Positions 39,057 through 51,300 of a stretch of DNA of 64,000 bases are shown here, piece after piece. The notes beneath the pieces were generated by a model. The model was not told where the DNA came from, did not search any database, and saw only the letters and a list, made by a program, of their open reading frames with translations. The stretch covers positions 8,820,501-8,884,500 of the forward strand of contig NC_086352.1 in assembly GCF_036324505.1 (NCBI RefSeq). Reading direction: 5' to 3'. The position numbers and the translations under genes were made by a program. This stretch comes from Eleginops maclovinus (lineage: Eukaryota; Chordata; Actinopteri; Perciformes; Eleginopidae). The stretch's first letter is position 1. Every line of letters begins with the position of its first letter.

Positions 39057-42000
39057 AATGAAAGGTGTTGCATTATCTGCTCTGACTGCAGTCCGAAGGC
39101 TGCTGTTCCTCTGAATTTGTTTCCCCGCTCTCCTTATCCTTTTAATCTCTTCATTCTGGCAATGTGCACAGCCAGGACAGTTCTGCTTTACTCTAATTGC
39201 ATACTTTCGATTAAAAAAGCTTGTTTTCCTTGATTACTTTGATGTTGAAATGGGAGCAAGGGAGCAATTCGCATTCATTCGGCAGTATGTTTCACCCCCC
39301 CACCCCACCCCACTCTTTTGTGCTAACAGCAGAATTCCTATTTATATATTGGCAGTGAAACTAAATTACTGCAAACATCTCTGTGGGCCAGCCAGCCATA
39401 ACAGATTGGCAGGGTCCTGTATCATAGCAGTGCCCCCTACTGGCCACCAGCAGCACTGCACCACTGTTTATTCCAGGCACGTACGGCATCGGGGCCGTTA
39501 GAAACACACAGGAATGGGCTCCTTGAATTTTTTGCTGGGCTGCTGGAATATTTGCTAAATGAATCCCTCATGACCGGGGTTCCTCTGCTCTGTGCACATA
39601 CCATGATTCCAATTTACCTCAACATTAACAGCATTAACCTTACACACTCTGCTAGGAGTCCTGCAGACTTTATCTACAAATCAATTTAGATGATTGTATA
39701 TACATTTGCTCGCATTAAGTGCTTTTTTTTTGTTGCAAAGCTTAAGGGTTTTTTAAGTATTCCATTGCCCAAGTGAAGATCAGTATGATTGAGCTGAAAA
39801 ATCAAACCATGTGGAAATAGAAGATATGCATCAGAGGGGAGGGACTGACGTCTTTAAAGAGATGAGTATTAAAAAAGAAAGTCCCCAGAGGAATATGTTC
39901 CACAGGGGGAGGGTTGAATGGGGATGAAGATAAAGAAGAGAGGATTCCTTATCTGTGTTTTGATGCTAAATGCTACATGCTACATTGTACACTATGCAGG
40001 GCTTAGGGGTGAACTGTCCATACAGCAAGAGAGCCTGATCAGCCGTGTATCATTCATGCCCTTTATTGATGTTAACCCAACAGAGTACAGGGGCAGGTTT
40101 GCTATTAAAGGCTTGGGTCGACTCCCCCGCTGGGATGTGAGCGCCTCTCCCCAGAGTCCCATCACACACTGCTGCAACACTAGCAAACATCAAGGGTCTT
40201 TTGCTCTTGTTATATTTTATTCTCTCTCGGTTTCTCCTCTGTCAACAGTTAAAAAGTGCACAAGAGTGCAGACAATTCAATAAACAGTGCCTTATTGGTC
40301 TATTAGCACTCAACTACAGGTCATTTAGAAGGGTTCAACGGCTGATAGCTCAGCTGGAGCAGAAGCTTGGAGATTAGAGCAAATAGTAAGAACAAATATG
40401 TTATTTTGTCATGTTTCCCTCCAAAGACAAATGGATTCTGACAGAGACAAAAAGAGCTCTGCAGGCATTGAGCTGCAATTGCTGAAGACATAAATAGGAT
40501 CAGATGCAGCCAACATAACATTGTGGCAAATGGGAAATAAAATATGATCCTTGTATTGAATTAGCTTGTTTTATCAGAGGCTACGTCCTCTTAAAACTTG
40601 ACACTAATGAATACATAGAAATGCCAAAAATGCCATAAAAGCTTTTTAAAGAAATGGCACATTTATGAGGGAAAGAACAAGATCATTTTTCTGTGGAAAG
40701 CAAATGCCAACCTCTGAAATGTCACAAGAAGTTCATGGTTGCCTGCGAACTGAATAATGTTGTCAAGTGCTCCAATCTCATTTATAATAGAAAAAGTCAT
40801 CTTTGGTGCTGATTGTTCACTTAAAAATCTGGTATTTCTGAGTCTTGACCTGATTTTTAAATCAGTTTGGAGCATTTGAAATTATTATTACTGCATAGTT
40901 TTTATATAATAGGTCTATTGACGGGCACCTTTCGTGTCAAAGCCCGTGCCAGCTGCACCTTGGGATAAGGTTGTTTGTCTTCATTAGCATCCAGTGTTTC
41001 TTCAGTGTTTTCATTAGCAAGGTCCCCTCCTGTATTTGTCAACTGCAGTGAAAGGCCAGAGACACAACAGAATCTGGGTCACGCTTTTAATCGTTTTCAT
41101 GCTATCTCTACTGCTCGCCGAGGTGTTTGTCTCCCATTAGCCGAGGAGAGACTTTCCCACACTGGGGGTTTCTGGAGCAGCTGGTACACCCCTGCAGTCC
41201 TGTGAGCGGAGGGGGAATGAAGCTGCAGGTTTCGTTTCCAAGCATTCCTCGTTTCCCACCTGCATATGGACGCAGCAGGATTTTATTTTTCTTGAGAAAT
41301 CATAACAAGATCCAGATGAAGAGAGGTGCAAATTAATGTGCATAGAAAGAGTCAGGTGTCGTGCACAAACACACTCGGTGTCAGTAAACGTGCATACCTT
41401 GAATGCTAGGCTGCATAGTGATTTGAAATGTAATCTCAATCGCAATATGGGCTTGTGCAATACTCAAATCTGAGGAAGTCCAATGTTTGACACATGCAAA
41501 ATGTGTGTAAATATTATTCTGAATTGTGGTGTTGCAGATTGTCTCTACTTCTACAGACTTAAGGAATTTCCTTTGTCTGCTACAGATCCTTTTAAGAAAG
41601 ATCACCCCACGAACGCTCAATAATGACACAGATATGATGCATCCTTCAGGTATTATGGTCAATTGCAATATCAAATCGTGCAACCCTATAAAATATTAGT
41701 CAGTAGCAAAACTCAAGACGATAACAATTGTTAATAAAACTCTTTTATCGAAAGCAACTTACTTTCACTTCAATGCCGTAGACGTGCCTGCAGCACCATT
41801 TGGGGTTAAGTTTAGGGCTAGGGGCTATGACTTAAAAACTCATATCATGGTATCTTTCCAAATTGTAACGGTCTCACAGTATTTATTGATTTTTAAATGA
41901 TTGCAAATGTGTTTACAATTATACTGTTTTGCCTCACAAAGAAACACCTGACTAGTGGTGGCACTCAGAATCAGAATGCATGAAATAACTGTAAAATGAT

Positions 42001-42156
42001 AAACGTCTTACTGTGCAAACTTTGCATACAACATAACAACAAAAGCACGATTTGAAAATGCTACAAATCCCTCCTTCCCTGAAACTGAGTGTGCATATAT
42101 AAATACTTATTTTTGATTCCTGATTGACCCTCAAACTTAAAGTCGAGGTACACTAC
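39057..42156. other. Unique non-coding DNA; no gene seen
   Basis: No gene is supported. A cytosine-rich patch at 39295-39311 (runs of 7, 4 and 4 C) is the only low-complexity feature. Open frames of up to 121 codons (39918-40283) overlap minus-strand frames and have no family signature. Confidence 0.55.
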
Positions 42157-42168
42157 ACAAACAGTATT

Positions 42169-42563
42169 CCATCCATCCATCTTCTCCCGCTTTTCCGTCA
42201 GGGTCGCGGAGGTAACAGCTCCAGCAGAGAGCCCCAAACTTTCCTTTCCCTGGCCACATCAACCAGCTCTGACTGGGGGATTCCAAGACGCTCCCAGGCC
42301 AGCAAATAGATATAATCCCTCGCCCTGGTCCTAGGTCTACCCTGGAACACTTCCCTAGGGAGGCGCCCAGGTGGCATCCTCACTAGGTACCCGAACCACC
42401 TCAACTGGCTCCTTTCAACGCGAAGGAGCAGCGGTTCTACTCCGAGTCCCTCCCGGATGACTGAACTTCTCACCTTATCCCTAAGGGAGATGCCAGCCAC
42501 CCTGCGGAGAAATCCCATTTCGGCCGCTTGTATCCGCGATCTCGTTCTTTCGGTCATGACCCA
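42169..42563 (-). mobile_element. Second 5'-truncated non-LTR retrotransposon copy
   Basis: Same family and orientation as the fragment at 26653-26955, about 95 bp longer at the 5' side. The minus-strand frame adds MTERTRSRIQAAEMGFLRRV then VRSSVIREGLGVEPLL. It lacks 27 bp present in the other copy, an in-frame loss of nine residues around the GKRPR segment. The flanks ACAAACAGTATT (42157-42168) and ACAAACAATATT (42564-42575) differ at one of 12 positions and are probably the target duplication. The tail is CATCC/GATGG repeats. It encodes only the end of the reverse-transcriptase protein and is dead. Confidence 0.88.
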
Positions 42564-42575
42564 ACAAACAATATT

Positions 42576-43634
42576 CAAGTATTCAAACTAATAAAACCAG
42601 TCTCATTTTCTTCAGTGTCCATCTTTACCTTCACCTTCACATCTTATGCTACTGCACTTGGCACCGTACCCCAGCATGCATTTGAGCGCCATTCGCCAGT
42701 TTTTCCAACAGTAAATTCATATCATACGGTATAAAGTTCACGGTATTCACAGGTCACCATCAGAAGTAAAATCGTAACGGAAACTACGCCGGTAAAATAT
42801 GCCTGTAGAAAATGGGTTCTGCCACAATAGGATTGCAAAGTAGTGAAGATAGTCAGAGTAGCCTCGCTTGCTATGTTAACATCACCTGTCTAATGCCAGA
42901 GACACTTTCATAACAACGTTGTGATGCCATGTACTTACAGGCATTAGTAAAAGCCCTATTCCATTACACACATCCTGCTTTGTACCTTTATCAGCCTCCA
43001 ATGCTCTCCCCTGCTCATCACAACACTGCAGATACGTCATCATCACAAATGGTGACCTCTAATTAAACTATGAAGAGTAACTTGGAGGAGGAACCGCCTC
43101 CCTCACTTCATCTGCGTGCTATAGAGAGAGAGAATTAAGTTACTGTCAGCAGTTTAATGAGCCTCTCACCTATTGTTTCCAGCGCTGTTCTGTGGAGCCG
43201 CATCTCCGCTCCTCGCTCTCCACAAAAATGACTGTAGATAGATACTGCTCTCAGCTTGTAAGTTGCAGTGATTAGCAGCTGTGATTTAAGCTCTTTTTTA
43301 ATTAACCTTGTTCTTTAATTCCATCCCCCACTAATTTACGTGAGAGACAATGGAGTCTCTGCACCGAATCTTCATGGCAGTCTATTCTTAGACGGGCTGA
43401 TAGAGATATGGTGCACCTCACAGTGTGCACATTAACCAAGTCAATATGAAATAAATGGGGAAGATCATCTTTAATCATTTATCTCACTAAATGGGAGTGA
43501 ATCTATTGTCTCTTTACAGTTGATTTATATGCTGACACTGGGTTTCTCTTTACGCTGGGACTTTTTCCCTCTGTGTGCAGCATTAACAATAATATACAAC
43601 TGTAGTTAGCTATGTTCATATAGAGACTACACCA
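42576..43634. other. Unique non-coding DNA, possibly regulatory
   Basis: No gene. About 43085-43600 is non-repetitive with AATTAAG, TTTAATGAG, TTAATTAACC and TAATTT motifs, resembling a candidate conserved element. Conservation is untested. Confidence 0.4.
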
Positions 43635-44012
43635 GAAATGGGGCGAAGCCTGCGAGCTAGTTCAGGCAGTCAACTCGAGCACCAATGATACATTCGCTCA
43701 TAACGCCCCTCGTCACTCTTGCAACCAACCAAACATAGTCTCCTAAATCTGGCGCTCTAGTTAAGCTGTTGGGTCCGCCTACCTCTGCCTCGCTAATGCT
43801 GCTGCCGCCACTAGTGTTTCCACGCTGCTAATGCATTCACCTTACTGCTGCGGCGTTCCCGCTGGTGATGCTCGCCTGCCCGACCACCACCCCAGCTTCA
43901 ACCTGTAGTTATCTAATCATCGCTCAATGTTCTATGTTGTATGTGGAGTGATGAGGCTCGAGCCTAGACGCCAAACTCAAACTATATACTGCTTCTAATA
44001 AACATGTTAATG
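43635..44012. repeat. GC-rich block ending in AATAAA, unclassified
   Basis: Composition changes sharply here: C-rich, with CTGCTGCCGCCACTAG, CTGCTGCGGCGTTCC and CGCCTGCCCGACCACC, ending with AATAAA at 43997-44002. The surrounding DNA is AT-rich. This suits the 3' part of a retroelement or retrocopy. No protein family was recognised in any frame and no target duplication was found. Confidence 0.35.
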
Positions 44013-46308
44013 AAACACGTGAGTTGTCTGACTGAACTATCAAAGTATTTATTCTTTGTTTAAGAATGTTAAAACAACCTACTGCAAGAGGTCACATCTC
44101 GCCATCAGTCATGTCTCGTAGTATTGCTCCACTGTTCAATTGCCACGATAGATATTTTACAGCTGGAGTGTGTGACGTTGGGTTGTGATTTTCATTATTT
44201 TTCTACCAAACTTGCGCTTTCTTTTAAACCTGAAGGAAACGCTGCATTAATGCAATGTCTGCACTTAAAAAGAGCGGGAAAAATGTAGTTTTCTGAGAAG
44301 GGTTATGCAACTGTGTACTCAGAAAGTCCCAATAATTCATGAATAGGGTTGAATATAACGTCATAAACATAACACAATGTTGTGAATATAGAACTCAACA
44401 ATAGAAGTCAATCAGGTTTATTGACATTTACTTAAGTGGTTTAGTAACGTGCAGTCTGTCAGTTAAAAAAAATCATATCTTTTGCTGCACCATTTGGTTG
44501 AAAGGCAGAAACATGGATGACGAGCTAAACACCAATACCATGCAGTCGCTATTTGTTCACGAGGAGCTGTGCTCAATGATAGTGGACTGCATAGCTAGAG
44601 GCAGGGCATCAGAATCAGGTCAGTGTGTTTACTGATCAGCCCTGATTCTCCACAGAGAGACAGGGGGCTAACAGTGCAGCAGTGTGGAGACTGTTGTAGA
44701 GAGACCTGTTGTCAGAAGCATCATTTCCAAATGCAATAAGTCAGAAAAGTTGCATTCATGAATAAAAGGGGCAATATTGTAAGTATTGATGATGTGCTTT
44801 AGTATGAGTTGTGCTCTATAGCTTTAGTGTTGGTGCTTTAGGCTACTAACCATCTGTCCGGTCCTTTACTAATCCTCTTGTCCACATGTAAATACATCAC
44901 TCAAACATTATGCAGTGCAAACTACATGGTTATGCACTGTGGCTGCCCAGCCTGCTTCGCTTGATTGACTGTAAATATAGACAAAGTATAAGGAAATATA
45001 TTGCATTTCTTGTCCTTATTCGCCCTGAGCCATCTTGTTACATATGGCACATGCTGGAGTTCTGTTATTTATCCTTAAATATACACTTACTGTACTCTTT
45101 CACATAATAAGAAACAGTAGGAAGCTCGTTTAAAGTATCAACAGTTTGATGCCTCTACAGTTCCCATAATAGCAGAGACACTAAATAAACATGTCATGTA
45201 AAATGTAATATCTGGATAACCAAACATCTGGTTGCAAATGAGTTAGTTAAACCCCGTCTTGTAACTCATGACTAAAGACAGATTTAAATGTTTTCAATTC
45301 AAATTCGTATTTTTTTTTTAGCACAGACTTCAATATGCATGTTGAAGACCACCTTTCTGAAGATTGATTCAGTCTTGCAGCAACACCCACCCGCCTTTCA
45401 GCCGCATTATTCACTCACTCTGATTGTTCCATGCTGGTCGTAAAGAGGTCCCTCCCTAACTGGATTTTAATGAGATCGGGGCGCAAATTCAAGGTCCTCA
45501 TTGTGTGCGAAAATGCATTGTAGACTTTAGTAAAATCTTATAGGAGTCTTTGTCTGAGTGAGCCGAATGGAGTTTGTATTTTACGAATATTTCATTTCAT
45601 GTGACTGTTCCCCCGTTGAATCTATACGTGGGAGAAGATTAAAGGGAATTTATTAACAGAGCATACAGATCTCACCTTTTTTTTATAGTTTCTCCCACAA
45701 CAACAACAGTGGATTCTTCTTTCCATCCTCTTTCTTACATTGAAATTGCATGATGAAGAGACGGTTCTGTATCCAGAAAGGGAGCGATCACCGCACGCAA
45801 TAACTGTTTAGTGCACATGTGGTAATAATATATTGCTTTGTATGATATATAATATGGTTAACAAGATAGACTTGGTAAGATCTTGAATTTATTTTATATT
45901 TGATTGTTTTGCACCATGAAAAAAGACACAAACACAACAGAGAACAAATGCTGAACAGTGCAGGAAGGAGCAAATAGTAATGGGTTTGCGGGCGCCTTTG
46001 CAATTCTGTCCATTTTTCAACTCAAGGATATTACAATAGCATTGCTGGGTTAACTATTGAATTTATTAGAGAGATTATTTTTTACTGCTTTAAATAATAA
46101 TTGTTGTCAAACACCTGCTGTGTCACAAGAAGCATGTGTAGTGTGAAACACCAACGTAATCACTCCTCTAGGTGAGGAGAGGTGTGACACATCTGCAGGG
46201 TAACGGTTTAAAATTATACATTTTTCTTTAAGCTCCATTTAGGGATTAGTTTGCACTTTAACAGCCCTACCTGGTACAATAGTTTGCATAAACCTATTAT
46301 CTGAAGGT

Positions 46309-46309
<1 letters not shown>
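44013..46309. other. Unique non-coding DNA; no gene seen
   Basis: AT-rich, without recognisable repeats or exons. Confidence 0.55.

Positions 46310-46340
<31 letters not shown>
46310..46340. repeat. (GT)n microsatellite, short
   Basis: Fifteen GT units followed by a degenerate GAGAGTGTGTGAGAGAG tail. Confidence 0.95.
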
Positions 46341-46342
<2 letters not shown>

Positions 46343-46727
46343 AGTGTGTGAGAGAGTGCATCAGCTCTGCAAGAAGGTGCTGATTATTCCTATTAGAATC
46401 GTGTTGTGTTTCAGGCCCAGTAACAGCAGTGTCATCTGCCAATGTTATTTCATGCTCGGTTGGGTGTGAATCAATTTCATTCCGGGGAACAATTACTGAA
46501 GATTGCAGATTTCTTTTTTTTCTTCCATCCTTGGAAACATAACATTTGAATCAAATCACTGTGCGCTACTTAACATACAGTGCCAGGTTTAAAACGCATC
46601 ATGCTGTAGAATATGACGTCCATGACAGACTGTTTTTTAGCAGAAAGCACTATCTTTAACTTGATTTAAAACCACATATTCCTCCTGGTTTTTGCTCCTC
46701 TTTTCTCCGGGTCGATAAATACCTCAC

Positions 46728-47111
46728 ATGCCCTCTGTGAACTTTGACTCAGAGCGTTTACATTGTTGGGGAAGGGTAGTCAAACACTACCCGGGATGGA
46801 TGGGAGATAAAGCCACACACGCTCTCCCATTACTCACGTCAAAGAATGTCGGACAGCGATCCTGGATTTCAGGAGCCTATAGGTGGGCCGACACTGACAG
46901 TTATTTCTGGCCTCAGATTTGGACAGAGGCAGACTGGAAGTGGGGAGGGCTTTGCAGAGGAGGCCATGCTTCAACAGTTAAAGAGGCTGATCAGTTTGAG
47001 GTTGTGCAGCTTTCACTAACATGGAGGTGTCATTCAAGCCTGGCTAACTGGAGGAAAGGGTCCATCCATGGATCACTAAACAACACAGACAGACAGGCCC
47101 TCCCCAATTAG
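46728..47111 (+). other. 127-codon ATG open frame of unknown meaning
   Basis: One of the longer ATG-initiated frames not tied to a repeat. The translation is tryptophan-rich (WISGAYRWADTDSYFWPQIW, DWKWGG, LTWRCHS), which is unusual but matches no family I know. There is no promoter, splice site or poly(A) signal close by. It is probably chance, as the local sequence is less AT-rich and so has fewer stops. Confidence 0.15.
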
Positions 47112-47546
47112 AACTGGCTGCACTGTATCCGCCCCGTCTTCCTCCGGCTTTTAGTTAGACATGGATGGGTACAGGCCTACTGTCAAGGGTTAAGGTGAAG
47201 GTGGATATCATAACACTGGCAAAGCTTTAAGGACAGGAAGTTATTTTTGAAGTAAGTTTGAGTAAAATGCTTTGTGAGACTTTTAAAGAATGGATTTTTT
47301 AAATGTTTTATGTATAATAAATGCTGCTTTATAATGGCATGGAGTAAAATGGTGTTACATTATACAGTTGTAAGGAGTTTATAATTGTTACTCTTCCCTA
47401 GAAAGATTATCTGTTGAAGCATCATGTGTTTTCACAGAGGAACACCTAGGAGTGCTCACAGCATGCACAGATTTCCTCCTTTCATGCCTTGCAAGCCACT
47501 CATCTCTTTCTTGTCCATCTCACACAGATTCACATATCCCTGCTTC
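47112..47546. other. Unique non-coding DNA; no gene seen
   Basis: AT-rich sequence without repeats or supported exons. Confidence 0.5.
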
Positions 47547-47576
47547 AAAAAGCCGGGTTTTTTAACTCGGCTTTTT
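47547..47576. other. Compact 13-bp stem-loop
   Basis: AAAAAGCCGGGTT, a TTTT loop and AACTCGGCTTTTT form a 13-bp stem with a single G-T wobble, and a T run follows. It looks like a bacterial intrinsic terminator, but in vertebrate DNA it more likely reflects a small inverted duplication. Too short for a microRNA precursor. Confidence 0.7.
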
Positions 47577-48571
47577 TGCAATATCAAATTGACAAAAAGC
47601 TTTTTCTGCAAAATGGCACAAGAGCATAAAAAGCACACAAATAGTTGAGGAACAAGAATCGATGGATTTGCTTTTTGCGGCGCATTGTACGGCACATCAA
47701 CCTTCCACCCACACTTTGCAGATCTGAACAGACTCTAGCTTGTTGTTCTTCGTGTTGCCACAGCAATATTTCTATTTACCCTGTGAGACAGCTATACAAA
47801 TAGATGAAGTGCAACAACATGACATTTTCTGTACTTCAATTACTTTGCGGGGCTGGGCCACGTGGGTTAAAAGCCAACAAACCATAACTTTCCCTGACAT
47901 TTCCTCCCCCCACAGTGACCGTTGATGGATTCTCCCTGACAAAGCATTCATTATCGCGGAGAACAGAGAGTGCACTAAAATCTCTTCTCTTTTCTTCTCC
48001 CCTCCATCCTCTGCCTCCCTGTCCAAATCGAGATGAACTCAGGAGCAGAATGGGCTGCGCACTCACCGGCAGAAAGTGGGAAAAACCGTTTAAATCGCTG
48101 CAGGATATTCACTGGCAATCAGAAAGTATATCCTTATTGCAGGCCCGTCATTATGGTGCAGTGGGCAGAGGGGCATATCAAATGGAAACAACTGTTCTGT
48201 GCCAGCTCAGATTTGATCCTGCTACAATGAGAGGGGCTGCTATGGAAATGAGCTATGATGGCATGCCATTGAAGATTAGCTCCCTTTTATCATTTATCTC
48301 GGAATCCAATGCACTGAGGCTCAGCGGTGCAAGATGCATCGAGTCTGCATACGTGGCAGGCTAGCCCCAACTCACCAAACATATAATATACGAACAGTTC
48401 AATACCTGAAACAGTTTGAGCAAATAAGTGTTGAGATGCAAATATTAGCTCTGGGTCAAAACTAAAACATGCTATATGTTTGTTAACGGTAATTAATAGG
48501 CAAGAACGCATAAGTGAACAATTTACATGCCAGAGTTGGTGTCTTAATCACATCCCTCTTGCATGGATTCA
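47577..48571. other. Unique non-coding DNA; no gene seen
   Basis: The longest open frame in the window (149 codons, 47915-48364) lies here but starts at GTG, overlaps several frames on both strands and has no recognisable domain. Confidence 0.5.
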
Positions 48572-48612
48572 AACACACGCACGCATGCACGCACACACAC
48601 ACACACACACGC
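48572..48612. repeat. Imperfect (CA)n microsatellite
   Basis: A degenerate CACACGCACGCATGCACGC lead-in, then about nine perfect CA units. Confidence 0.9.
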
Positions 48613-51056
48613 AAGTCTTCCACCCACAGGCAGAGGACTGATTGTCTGATAGCATTAGCATTCCTGTCTAACCCTGATAGAAGCAACACAGGAGTCAGGC
48701 TCACTTCAAGAGGTTCACATCACAGACAGAAACACATCCATTCACCGTGGACAGCCTAATAAATAAAAGAGTAACCCTGTGGCAGTAACAAGCCTATAAA
48801 GTATAGCTATGTTTTACAAGTGAATGAGACGGACGGCCGAGGAAAGATGGTTACCTTGCGCGAGTCGGGCGCTCTGTACTTTACAAGGCTGAGAGGAGTG
48901 TGTGTGACTCTATCCCGCTGCTGCAGATTGACTCTGCTTCATCATGATATGAAAATCTCAGAGTGTCACAGCGTGAGTTATCGTGTTTACACCGTGGACA
49001 TGATAAACTGCGCATCTCCTTTGGGGATATGCGTTTTACTCAATATGAATTGGAGTAGATGTACATCGCAGATTGATAAACACATTCAACACACACATAT
49101 TTAGATGTTGTGTGAAGGGTGTAAAGCAATATGTTTTTTTATGGTCCCAGTGGATATACATTTGATTTCAAGTATTGGCTCCAATGGAGACCCAAAGCTA
49201 CTAATGAAATGGTGATTTTTTTTTTGTGGATGCATAGGAGATTGGGTTGATTGTGTTTATTTTAGTCAATAAAATGTGAGAAAATAATGAAAAATATCCA
49301 ACGAAATGTGTAATATTTAAGTTGCATCTTTAATTAGACCAACATATGTGTAGTTTACTTTCATAGAACATAACATCAGCAGGATTTAGCTAAACTCTAA
49401 CCCCAAATTGATTGGCCAGGACCCCTTTTTAGTGTCATGTGACATTGTTGCCTGATTGGTTGCTGTTTGACGTGCAGTTTGAAGGGTTTAACAGGCTCTC
49501 AGACAACGGGAGGGATTTCAGGAAGGTCATAAATGTTATACGATTGTCTTAGTTTAAGCAGTTCAATGTTTGACTGTCCCACATGGTTGCTCTCAAATGA
49601 TACATTAGAAACTGTAGTAACTTGATTCAACACTTCCTTTTTAATGTTGTTTATCAAACAGCGGTCTATAGACTGCTGTGGTATAAACAAAAGCTTGCAA
49701 CTTTGCTGCAAAAAAAACTACGTGTGCATTTTCAAACCACAATCTGTTGCTTTTTCTTCTCAGTTTTCAAAGCTCTCCCTTCCTCCTTTTTGTGGAGAGC
49801 TCAGCAATGATCAGTGTGAGCAGCTACATTGTGGCTTGACAGTTAATCCATACAATGCGTGCTCAAAAGTTGCAGGTTTGTGCCACGCAGAAAACCTGAT
49901 TAAGTCATGTAAACACCAATAATAACACACAGTAAAATGGTTCATTAAAATAAACGACAAAAAGATTAATTGGTTATCACAATTAAATACTTTTCCATAT
50001 CTGTTAATTAACTAACGGATGCATTTACTAATTGTGCAAAACAGATCAGTCCCAGCCACATTGCTACATATCTCCTTTGTTTATTTGTTAAGAGAAGCAT
50101 CTGTTGTAGAAAATGTGCTTTATATAAATATAGCATTTTCGTATTATATACCTCTAGCAGATCAGAGTATTTTATTGCCACAACAGAGACGTATGATGTG
50201 CACCCAGAGAATGACTAAAGAGAAGTGGACAGAGGACAGCAGAGATGCCACAGGGCTTCAGTCGGTCTGTCATTGCACATCCACGCCTGCTGGACAGAGT
50301 GCAGCTGAATAAAATGACCCCATGTCGGCTCCAACATATGCACGTCAAATACTGGATCAAAAACATGCCTGGTGGACACAGGCTTTTATATTTACACAGC
50401 ATCTGTTTAACAAGGAGAAACCAAAGGCCAACCAATCAGAGTGAGCTAGCTCAGCGGCCTCAATTACAGGGAAGGTCTGAGCAGCCAAACAGCGGCCTCA
50501 TCATGTCTGATGCGGTCCACAGAGACTGCAATCAGCAGCACAACACAAATATAAACACATTAGCTTTAATTAGATTGTGGCCTGCACTTTGACTCCATCA
50601 AATCTAATACATATTATACTGGATGTAATCCAGCTGGTTGCTATGGTAGTGTGGCCTCTGCAGTGGAGACTCTGTGCTGTGATTGCTTTAACAGGAGATC
50701 TAGATGAGGCTGAGCGAGTCTCCGGTCTGTGAGAGTGAGTGTGCATGTGCAGGTTGGTAACGGTGCATTTACCGTGGCTGTGCATGCATGCAAGGGCGGT
50801 CATTCACACAGGATATTTTAATAATGTTTCCTAAAGGGAAACTGCACCAATGTTAAGCCTTTTGAGAGCAGAATTAAGAGATAACAATGTCTCCTCTTGT
50901 AAACTATTTATGGTTAATCATTTTGTGCTCAAATAATTGAATCGTCAACACATTGGTTGTATAGATATACAAATACAATACCCTCTACTTACTCTTACCC
51001 ACTTACTCCACACACAAACGTTCATACCAGGATCTCTTTCTTATATATATATAAAA
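48613..51056. other. Unique non-coding DNA; no gene seen
   Basis: No supported gene. Open frames of up to 115 codons (50245-50592) overlap minus-strand frames. No repeat family recognised. Confidence 0.55.
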
Positions 51057-51300
51057 TGAGATATACTTTATTAATCCCATACTGGGACAATCATTTCATT
51101 GCAGCAGCATGTAAAACAAGTATTGCACATAATTACAAATTAAAATGACTAGAAAATAAACAATATAAACATCTCAAAATAGAAGATGAAACAGAAGTAA
51201 AAGAGTGAAAAAATATGTGAACTATCTGACCAATAAAATACTATGACCGGCTAACACAATATAAAAGTGGGATATTATTTACACGTAGTATTACAATGAC
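51057..51300 (-). repeat. Retroposon-like tail fragment, minus orientation
   Basis: ATACTTTATTAATCCCATAC followed by CATTTCATTGCAGCAGCATG is the reverse counterpart of the tail at 26413-26467. The A-rich continuation probably belongs to the same diverged repeat. The right border is uncertain. Confidence 0.5.

Noticed and set aside
47547..47580. Intrinsic (rho-independent) terminator
   Set aside because: Shape is right, but the window is vertebrate DNA, where this signal is not used. No gene ends here.
47915..48364. Longest open frame (149 codons) as a gene
   Set aside because: GTG start, overlaps other frames on both strands, no domain, no splice or promoter context.
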